NCBI GenBank assembly: GCA_030673525.1
Contig: DAOVIY010000005.1
Span: 1 to 14,508, forward strand
Source: a bacterium
GTDB taxonomy: Bacteria; Patescibacteriota; Minisyncoccia; UBA6257
Length of the DNA stretch: 14,508 bases
Direction of reading: 5' to 3'
Below are positions 8,095 to 11,964 of this stretch, one piece after another. The notes beneath the pieces are model-generated. The model ran no database searches, had not been told where the DNA came from, and saw only the letters and a list, made by a program, of their open reading frames with translations. The first letter of the stretch is position 1; the number at the start of each line of letters is the position of its first letter. The translations under genes and the position numbers were made by a program.

Positions 8095-8553
8095 TTAAGA
8101 AAATATATTTATACCCAAAAGGGTCAAAGTCATAACCAAAATTCCTGCTAAAAGCGCTCCTAAGCTAATAAGCCAAAAAGCATTTTTGTATTTGACACCA
8201 AATAAAAATGCCGCTATTGAACCAGTCCAAACTCCTGTAAAAGGCAAAGGAATTGCGACAAATACCACTAATGCCCATTTTCCCCATTTATTAAAACTAT
8301 TTTCTGTCTTCTTTCTGGTTCTTTCAAAAAGCCAATTAAAAAAACAATTAAAAAAATCAAATTGTTTGCTTAAATATCCTGACAATTTATCTAAAAACCA
8401 GATTATAGGAATTATTGGTAAAATATTTCCAATTAAACTTAAAATTAATGCTTTTGGCCAGGAAAAATAAAAGATTCCCATAGCTATAGGAATTGCTCCT
8501 CGCAATTCTACTATTGGAGAACCAGCAATAATAATAGTCCAAAGTTCATTCAT
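8095..8553 (-). CDS. COG2426-type small membrane protein (Sm_multidrug_ex family)
   Basis: A 152-residue membrane protein with about four hydrophobic segments. SPIVELRGAIPIAMG (12-26) and VAIPLPFTGVWTGSIAAFLFGV (about 99-120) are the two signatures of the family annotated as putative small multidrug export proteins (PF06695 / COG2426). Transport activity has not been shown for most members, so the substrate is unknown. The stretch between the motifs is a charged loop (LFERTRKKTENSFNKWGKW). It is the first gene of the operon leading to tpiA and pgk, about 50 bases after the proposed transcription start. Two in-frame-looking ATGs occur close together; the one at 8553 gives the MNELW start. Confidence 0.85.
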   Translation of the reverse strand: MNELWTIIIAGSPIVELRGAIPIAMGIFYFSWPKALILSLIGNILPIIPIIWFLDKLSGYLSKQFDFFNCFFNWLFERTRKKTENSFNKWGKWALVVFVAIPLPFTGVWTGSIAAFLFGVKYKNAFWLISLGALLAGILVMTLTLLGINIFS

Positions 8554-8608
8554 ATTTTAATTATTTTATATATAAATTATATATAAAAATTGAAATGTAA
8601 CCATTTTA

Positions 8609-8617
8609 ATTATAACA
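8609..8617 (-). promoter_or_regulatory. Extended -10 promoter for the tpiA-pgk operon
   Basis: On the minus strand TGT-TATAAT forms an extended -10 element (TATAAT at 8609-8614). No good -35 box is present: the hexamer 17 bases upstream is all T, from the tail of the preceding terminator. The transcript would start near 8602, leaving an AT-rich leader of about 49 bases that contains several TATATA stretches. Confidence 0.55.
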
Positions 8618-8631
8618 ACTTTTGAGCAAAT

Positions 8632-8669
8632 AAAAAACCTTCATACTTATATAAATAAGTATGAAGGTT
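8632..8669 (-). terminator. Rho-independent terminator of the small-gene cassette
   Basis: A perfect 15-bp stem (8636-8650 with 8655-8669) and a four-base loop, followed on the minus strand by a run of six T. It lies 28 bases after the stop of the 77-aa gene and separates the cassette from the tpiA operon promoter. The stem is AT-rich but long. Confidence 0.85.
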
Positions 8670-8697
8670 AATCTTTTATCCTTCTGTTTATTCTTCT

Positions 8698-8931
8698 TTA
8701 TTCTGGCTTTTTCTTTTTTGATTTGTTAATGCTATATTCTAAAAAAGTTAATACAAGAAGCGCTGCAAAAACACAATAAATTAATATCAACATTACTCTA
8801 GGAAGCCATATAAATTTTTCCAGATAAATATTAATTATACCAATCCTTCTGCCTATTACATAAAGAAAAAACGCAACTAGTCCAGGAATCACAACTGCAT
8901 TATACAATATCACAACTAATCTTTTCTTCAT
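8698..8931 (-). CDS. Small two-helix membrane protein, unknown function
   Basis: A 77-residue protein I do not recognise. Two hydrophobic helices (about 5-27 and 44-65) are joined by a short loop with RR and a Trp-Leu-Pro step; the C-terminus is lysine-rich (NKSKKKKPE). With the positive-inside rule, both ends are probably cytoplasmic. A strong ribosome binding site (AAAGGAGGT; core at 8942-8946) stands about 10 bases before the ATG, and its surroundings resemble those of the 57-aa gene at the other end of the cassette (GGAGGTAAAxGG before ATGAAGAA). It is the last gene of the cassette, followed by a terminator. Phage holins have a similar size and layout, but nothing else here supports that. 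Confidence 0.75.
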   Translation of the reverse strand: MKKRLVVILYNAVVIPGLVAFFLYVIGRRIGIINIYLEKFIWLPRVMLILIYCVFAALLVLTFLEYSINKSKKKKPE

Positions 8932-8969
8932 TTACCTTTTACCTCCTTTATATATAGATATTTTCTCAT
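8928..8969 (-). other. Possible 13-codon minicistron between the 120-aa and 77-aa genes
   Basis: ATG at 8967-8969 overlaps the TGA stop of the 120-aa gene, and its own TGA overlaps the ATG of the 77-aa gene, giving ATGA junctions at both ends. It would encode MRKYLYIKEVKGK. It sits right after the 48-base repeat, where the other copy of that repeat is followed by the start of a cysteine-rich gene (MRD...). It may be a coupling peptide, a relic of a lost third gene copy, or chance. Confidence 0.2.
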
Positions 8970-9328
8970 TTCACTCCTTTTTTCTTTCGAAGAATTTCTT
9001 TGACTCTCTCTTTAACTCTTTTTTCAACTATTTTGTCAAATTTACAATTTACAAAATATGCTATTCCGACAAGTTTTACCGCTGCTATTAAAGAACCAAC
9101 TGCTGTTATTAAAACAATAATTGTATATTTTATTATTGGACTAAAAATTATTAGACAAACAAATATGAGAAAACCAATGAGGAGAATTATGAATCCAAGT
9201 CTTGCAGCATACATCTCATCTTTATCATACCAGAATTTTGCTTTTTTGTAGCCAACATAACAATATACCAACCCAATCAAATACATCGTAATAATTATTA
9301 TTGCCAGAAAAATCTGGAAAGTAATCAT
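8966..9328 (-). CDS. Small membrane protein with Lys/Glu-rich tail, unknown function
   Basis: A 120-residue protein I do not recognise. Hydrophobic segments lie at about 4-26, 44-64 and 69-93. The stretch between the first two carries charged residues (YKKAKFWYDKDEMYAARLG). The end is a cytoplasmic-looking amphipathic helix, VEKRVKERVKEILRKKKGVK, nearly identical in protein and DNA to the tail of the 57-aa membrane protein at the other end of the cassette. A strong ribosome binding site (GGGAGGTG, 9336-9343) stands about 8 bases before the ATG. The gene follows structured RNA element A by 70 bases, and a TATAAT-like box (9378-9383) without a -35 lies in between. It ends with TGA, which argues for the standard code. 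Confidence 0.78.
   Translation of the reverse strand: MITFQIFLAIIIITMYLIGLVYCYVGYKKAKFWYDKDEMYAARLGFIILLIGFLIFVCLIIFSPIIKYTIIVLITAVGSLIAAVKLVGIAYFVNCKFDKIVEKRVKERVKEILRKKKGVK
8969..9016. repeat. 48-base repeat, copy 1 (Lys/Glu tail plus ribosome binding site)
   Basis: Matches 10174-10221 over 48 bases with three to four differences. It encodes the VKERVKEILRKKKGVK end of the 120-aa protein and includes the GGAGTG that serves as a ribosome binding site in the other copy. Confidence 0.85.
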
Positions 9329-9398
9329 TATTTTTCACCTCCCTTTAAAATAATTTCATAAAATAGATACAACTAATATTATATCCTTTCTAATATTC

Positions 9399-9549
9399 AT
9401 CTAATATAAATAAAAGATGTTCCAACATCTTTTTTCTTTATTATTTATTTTTTAAGGTACAGAGAACATCACCCTCTCAGAAAATACTTTCAACAAAATA
9501 TCCTCTGAGAGAGCGGTAAGAGGGTATTTAGCCCTCTTACCAATGGCTT
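9399..9549 (-). ncRNA. Candidate structured RNA element, copy A
   Basis: An intergenic element right after the 79-aa gene, shared with 9822-9974. As minus-strand RNA it forms, in order: a conserved AAGCC; hairpin H1 (9515-9541), a perfect 10-bp stem GGUAAGAGGG/CCCUCUUACC with loop CUAAAUA; hairpin H2 (9471-9514), 20 consecutive pairs with loop GUUG; a conserved linker UGAUGUUCUCUGUACCUUAA; and terminator-like hairpin H3 (9412-9433). H2 uses several G-U pairs that would be A-C mismatches on the plus strand, so the RNA is on the gene strand. The last 40 bases (9399-9438) are identical to copy B. It may be a leader for the 120-aa gene, a 3' UTR, or a processed small RNA. I match it to no known riboswitch or RNA family. 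Confidence 0.65.
9412..9433 (-). terminator. Terminator-like hairpin H3 of element A
   Basis: A perfect 22-base palindrome AAAAGATGTT GG AACATCTTTT, followed on the minus strand by a T-rich ATTTATATT. The stem is AT-rich, so termination is probably partial, as would suit an attenuator inside an operon. On the plus strand it is followed by six T. Confidence 0.5.
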
Positions 9550-9789
9550 TTATTTATGTTTAGAATCTTTCCATGAAAGTTGTTCTCTGACACAAGTATT
9601 TCTTCCTATTTCTTTACAACGATACTTACATAAAGTTATAGCTGTTGTTAAACCTTTTCTTCTTTGTATTATTTTTACATAACTTCCACATTCTTTTTGA
9701 TCAGGAAAACTACAAGGCAAAGGTCCTAAGACTTCAGGATAAAATATTAAACAATCTCTCATTCCATTTTTTCTCATAATACCTCTCAT
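9550..9789 (-). CDS. Cysteine-rich small protein, unknown function (paralog of 9975-10169)
   Basis: A 79-residue soluble, basic protein with six cysteines (13, 26, 34, 54, 58, 66). No signal peptide or membrane segment is seen. It aligns with the 64-aa protein of the next gene upstream: MRDxxxxxP, PCSFP, ECG, LCKYR, EIGxxxC and KDxKH. Five cysteines share the same order, and spacings match exactly except for an 11-residue insertion between the third and fourth. The pattern suggests a small metal-binding or redox fold; I do not recognise a family. A strong ribosome binding site (AAGGAGG, core 9799-9804) stands about 9 bases before the ATG at 9789. Met10 (MRDC) aligns with the paralog's start, so the first nine residues are an extension. 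RNA element A follows directly. Confidence 0.78.
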   Translation of the reverse strand: MRGIMRKNGMRDCLIFYPEVLGPLPCSFPDQKECGSYVKIIQRRKGLTTAITLCKYRCKEIGRNTCVREQLSWKDSKHK

Positions 9790-9821
9790 TCTTTCTTTCC
9801 TCCTTTTTAATATAATCTAAT

Positions 9822-9974
9822 ATCTAATATAAATAAAAGATGTTCCAACATCTTTTTTCTTCATTTTGTTTTTAAGGTACAGCGAGAACATCACCCTATC
9901 AGAAAATACTTTCAATTAAATATCCTCTGATAGGGTGAGGAAGGTATTTATTTTAGCCCCTTCCTCAAAAGGCT
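9822..9974 (-). ncRNA. Candidate structured RNA element, copy B
   Basis: The second copy of the element at 9399-9549, right after the 64-aa cysteine-rich gene. H1 (9937-9966) has an unrelated stem, GAGGAAGG/CCUUCCUC, around a loop that keeps GGCUAAA. H2 (9893-9936) keeps the inner sequence CAGAGGAUAUUU...GAAAGUAUUUUCUG, while its lower stem changes in step with copy A: a C-G pair becomes A-U, U-G becomes C-G and G-U becomes A-U. The linker UGAUGUUCUC-GC-UGUACCUUAAAAA and hairpin H3 (9835-9856) follow. Bases 9822-9861 equal 9399-9438 of copy A. A ribosome binding site and the 79-aa gene start about 20 to 30 bases further on. Pairing preserved despite sequence change is the main evidence. Confidence 0.65.
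9835..9856 (-). terminator. Terminator-like hairpin H3 of element B
   Basis: The same 22-base palindrome as in copy A, with the same T-rich tail ATTTATATT on the minus strand. It lies about 45 bases before the start of the 79-aa gene, so full termination would cut off the rest of the cassette; partial or conditional termination is more likely. Confidence 0.5.
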
Positions 9975-10169
9975 TTATTTACAATGCTTAGCATAATCTT
10001 TTAATTCAGAAACTTCTTTTAAACAATTCTTTTTACCTATTTCGGCTATCCGATGTTTACAAAGGAAAGAACCACCAATTCTTCCACACTTGTTAACATT
10101 AGGATAAGAACAAGGAATCGCTTCTTTCTGAAGTTTCCAGTAAATCGGGCACCTATTTACATCTCTCAT
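9975..10169 (-). CDS. Cysteine-rich small protein, unknown function (paralog of 9550-9789)
   Basis: A 64-residue soluble basic protein with cysteines at 7, 20, 28, 37, 49 and 63. The motif order is AIPCSYP, KCGR, FLCKHR, EIGKKNC and LKDYAKHC. Spacings C7-C20 (13), C20-C28 (8) and C37-C49 (12) equal those of the 79-aa paralog (13-26, 26-34, 54-66). Such pairs could hold one zinc ion or disulfides; with no signal peptide, metal binding in the cytoplasm is the likelier inference. The start overlaps the end of the 57-aa gene by 17 bases. Its ribosome binding site GGAG (10179-10182), 9 bases before the ATG, lies in that gene's last codons, so the two are probably translationally coupled. Structured RNA element B follows the stop at once. 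Confidence 0.78.
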   Translation of the reverse strand: MRDVNRCPIYWKLQKEAIPCSYPNVNKCGRIGGSFLCKHRIAEIGKKNCLKEVSELKDYAKHCK

Positions 10170-10326
10170 TGCTTTTCACTCCTTTTTTCTTTTGAATAAT
10201 TTCTTTAACTCTCTCTTTAACTTTCTCTTTAACGTGTTCGTCAAGCATTCTTGGAATTATCCATGCAACCCAGAATAGTCCGACTAACTCTGCCCAAAAA
10301 AATGCATGTACGATTACATTCTTCAT
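10153..10326 (-). CDS. 57-aa single-helix membrane protein with Lys/Glu-rich tail
   Basis: The first gene of the cassette. The protein begins MKNVIVHAFFWAELVG and has one hydrophobic helix (about residues 3-24, rich in Trp and Phe). A Pro-Arg break follows, then a charged amphipathic helix HVKEKVKERVKEIIQKKKG (about 31-49) that closely matches the tail of the 120-aa membrane protein. The helix could form a coiled coil or bind nucleic acid or membrane. The ATG at 10326 has a textbook ribosome binding site, AAAAGGAGGT (core 10336-10340), 9 bases upstream, and lies about 71 bases after the predicted transcription start. The TAG stop is inside the next gene, a 17-base overlap. Function unknown. 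Confidence 0.72.
   Translation of the reverse strand: MKNVIVHAFFWAELVGLFWVAWIIPRMLDEHVKEKVKERVKEIIQKKKGVKSNERCK
10174..10221. repeat. 48-base repeat, copy 2
   Basis: The partner of 8969-9016. It encodes the tail helix of the 57-aa protein and includes the ribosome binding site of the following cysteine-rich gene. Conservation extends through the GGAGTGAAA that has a signal role, which fits a fairly recent duplication of a whole block. Confidence 0.85.
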
Positions 10327-10403
10327 GACCCTTTACCTCCTTTTCTATATTTTTATATCTTTTTAATTTATTAATTTTTCAAGCTGCACAATCTTGCAAT
10401 TTT

Positions 10404-10432
10404 ATTATATCAGCAATTATTTGATTTGTCAA
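10404..10432 (-). promoter_or_regulatory. Consensus sigma-70-type promoter of the small-gene cassette
   Basis: On the minus strand a perfect TTGACA (10427-10432), a 17-base spacer and a perfect TATAAT (10404-10409), with TGA directly before the -10 box as an extended element. The start would be near 10397, giving a leader of about 71 bases. This is the best promoter in the window and predicts strong, constitutive transcription unless a repressor intervenes. Confidence 0.9.
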
Positions 10433-10545
10433 CCCTCATATGATAACACAAGTATTTTCTCCTGAGCCATATTAATAAAACCTTTTATATAAGGTGGGGA
10501 GATATTATTGAAGAAACCGTAGCGATTAGCATGTTTATGAAACAA
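10429..10545 (-). other. Open stretch after map, possible relic of a small gene
   Basis: From a TTG at 10543-10545, preceded by GGTGAGGAG, a frame stays open for 38 codons and stops at a TGA inside the -35 box of the cassette promoter. Its last part starts at an ATG (10468-10470) with AAAAGG nine bases upstream and reads MAQEKILVLSYEG. That loosely resembles the first residues of translation initiation factor IF-1 (often MA.E..I..EG), whose gene infA usually follows map. The match is short and may be chance. Confidence 0.15.
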
Positions 10546-10559
10546 TTTCTCCTCACCTT
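10491..10559. other. Long imperfect hairpin downstream of map
   Basis: AAGGTGGGGAGA (10491-10502) pairs with TCTCCTCACCTT (10548-10559) over 12 positions, with one G-T wobble if read as plus-strand RNA or one A-C mismatch as minus-strand RNA. Inner segments ATTG/CAAT and AAAC/GTTT can extend it. It begins right after the map stop and may help end transcription of the ribosomal operon, though no clean T run follows on the minus strand. Confidence 0.4.
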
Positions 10560-10561
10560 TA

Positions 10562-11323
10562 TTATCTGGTAATCACTATCGGACCTTTTTTGGTAATAGC
10601 AATTGTATGTTCAAAATGACAAGATACTTTACCATTAACAGTAACAAAACTGCCATCTTCTTCTTCTTTTACTGCTCCATTATCAAAAGTTACCATTGGT
10701 TCTATTGCAACTACCATACCCTCATCAAGTTTTAAACCTTGATGAGGGACACCGTAATTAAAAACAACAGGATCTTCATGAGGAGAATATCCAACTCCAT
10801 GCCCCACTAAATCTTTTATAATAACAAATCCTTCTTTTTCCACACATTTTTGAATAGCATAACCTATATCACCTAAAGTATTATTAATCTTTGACGCTTT
10901 TATTGCTTGTAATAAAGACACTTTCGTTATTTTTATCAATTTCTCATACACTGGCTTTATTTTTCCTACTCCAACTGTTACTGCCATATCAGTAAATAAA
11001 CCCTTGTATTCCATTCCTAAATCTAATGAAATCACATCACCTTGCTTCAAGATCTTTTTCTCTGAAGGAAGACCATGAACCACAGTTTCATTTATTGAAG
11101 TACATAAACTTGATGGAAATGGCTTATTAGCAAAACTTGGTTGATAATTTAAAAACGAGGGTTTACCCCCGTATTCACAAATAAGGTTAAAAGCCAATTT
11201 ATCTAAATCAGCAGTAGAAATACCTGGCTGAACAGCCTGCGTTACTTTTTTTAAAACTAATGACAATTTTTTTCCACCTTCACGTAAAATACTGATATCT
11301 TGAGCGGTTTTAAAATATATCAC
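10562..11323 (-). CDS. map: Type I methionine aminopeptidase
   Basis: Removes the initiator methionine from new proteins in the cytoplasm, using two metal ions. All ligands and the key histidines are present: H83 (VVHGLPS), D101 and D112 (LDLGMEYKGLFTD), H175 (GHGVGYSPHEDP), H182, E208 (AIEPMVTF) and E239 (FEHTIAIT). The 253-residue length is normal for the short bacterial type without a zinc-finger extension. The gene starts with GTG at 11321-11323, which overlaps the TGA of adk by four bases (GTGA), so it is translationally coupled. It is the last recognisable gene of the ribosomal operon here; infA and rpmJ, which commonly come next, are not seen. Confidence 0.96.
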   Translation of the reverse strand: MIYFKTAQDISILREGGKKLSLVLKKVTQAVQPGISTADLDKLAFNLICEYGGKPSFLNYQPSFANKPFPSSLCTSINETVVHGLPSEKKILKQGDVISLDLGMEYKGLFTDMAVTVGVGKIKPVYEKLIKITKVSLLQAIKASKINNTLGDIGYAIQKCVEKEGFVIIKDLVGHGVGYSPHEDPVVFNYGVPHQGLKLDEGMVVAIEPMVTFDNGAVKEEEDGSFVTVNGKVSCHFEHTIAITKKGPIVITR

Positions 11324-11964
11324 AATAATTTTTTAAGAATCCTCTTATGAATTTCTTCAACAGAACCTTCACCATTAACCTCAATTACAATTTTTTTCTT
11401 ACGAAAATAATTAATTACAGGTAAAATCTTCTTTTGAAAAAATAACATTCTATTTTTGATAGCCCTTGGATAATCATCAGATCGCCGAATCAATTTTCCT
11501 TTACAATAAGAACATTCTTTGAGATTTGGAGTAAAATTCAAAGAAAATCCTCTACCACATTTAGAACAAATCCGCCTCAATAATAATCTTTGCGTTACTT
11601 CTTTTGTTGATGTTCGTAAATAAACTACTTTAAGATTTTCACGTCCAAGCCAGGAAAAGATTTCCTCTAAAATTTTCGCCTCTTCCAACTGACGAGGACT
11701 TCCTTCCATAATTATTCCTTTTTTAGAAGGAATTTTTAAAAGCTGATTAAACCAACAGTAAATTACCAACCAAATTGGAACTAATTTCCCATGAGAAATA
11801 GTTTTTAAAACTGTTCTTCCAAATTTATCTTTTCTTCTTGCCAACTTTCTTAAAATATCACCTGTATCTATATTCACTAAGACGAATTTTTTCATTAATA
11901 ATTCTGCCTGTGTGCCTTTTCCAGAACCAGAGCGTCCTAAAAAAATAATATTAAGAGATTTCAT
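11320..11964 (-). CDS. adk: Adenylate kinase, zinc-type lid
   Basis: Converts ATP and AMP to two ADP. The P-loop GRSGSGKGTQ (10-19) is followed by NIDTGDILRKL (usually STGDLLR), MEGSPRQLEEA (usually DGFPRTxxQA) and RICSKCGRGF...ECSYCKGKLIRRSDD. The last holds a CxxC...CxxC zinc site in the lid, as in Gram-positive enzymes. The Ser for Phe change in the GFPR motif is, as I recall, usual in Patescibacteria. I chose the ATG at 11964 (MKSLNIIFLG, 214 aa); a GTG at 11970 would add two residues. Either start overlaps the end of secY (14 or 20 bases), and the stop overlaps map, so secY, adk and map are a tight coupled block. Confidence 0.94.
   Translation of the reverse strand: MKSLNIIFLGRSGSGKGTQAELLMKKFVLVNIDTGDILRKLARRKDKFGRTVLKTISHGKLVPIWLVIYCWFNQLLKIPSKKGIIMEGSPRQLEEAKILEEIFSWLGRENLKVVYLRTSTKEVTQRLLLRRICSKCGRGFSLNFTPNLKECSYCKGKLIRRSDDYPRAIKNRMLFFQKKILPVINYFRKKKIVIEVNGEGSVEEIHKRILKKLL

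Noticed and set aside
9441..9475. A leader peptide starting at AUG in GGGUGAUGUUCUC of the RNA elements (MFSVP in copy A)
   Set aside because: Copy B has a two-base insertion right after the heptamer that changes the frame, while hairpins around it are preserved. The conservation is therefore of RNA, not of a peptide.
9399..9861. CRISPR array from the identical 40-base stretch at 9399 and 9822
   Set aside because: There are only two copies about 423 bases apart, with genes between them, and the repeat is part of a longer homologous element. No regular repeat-spacer pattern exists.
8698..10326. Holin/lysis or toxin-antitoxin module
   Set aside because: Small membrane proteins and tight overlap would fit, but there is no endolysin, no recognisable toxin or antitoxin fold, and both cysteine-rich genes are paired with RNA elements instead. 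There is not enough to name it.
10491..10559. A tRNA, suggested by the seven-pair GGTGGGG/CCTCACC closing stem
   Set aside because: There is no T-loop TTCRA motif, no D-loop GG, no proper anticodon arm, and the T-arm position holds a three-base loop. It is a hairpin, not a tRNA.
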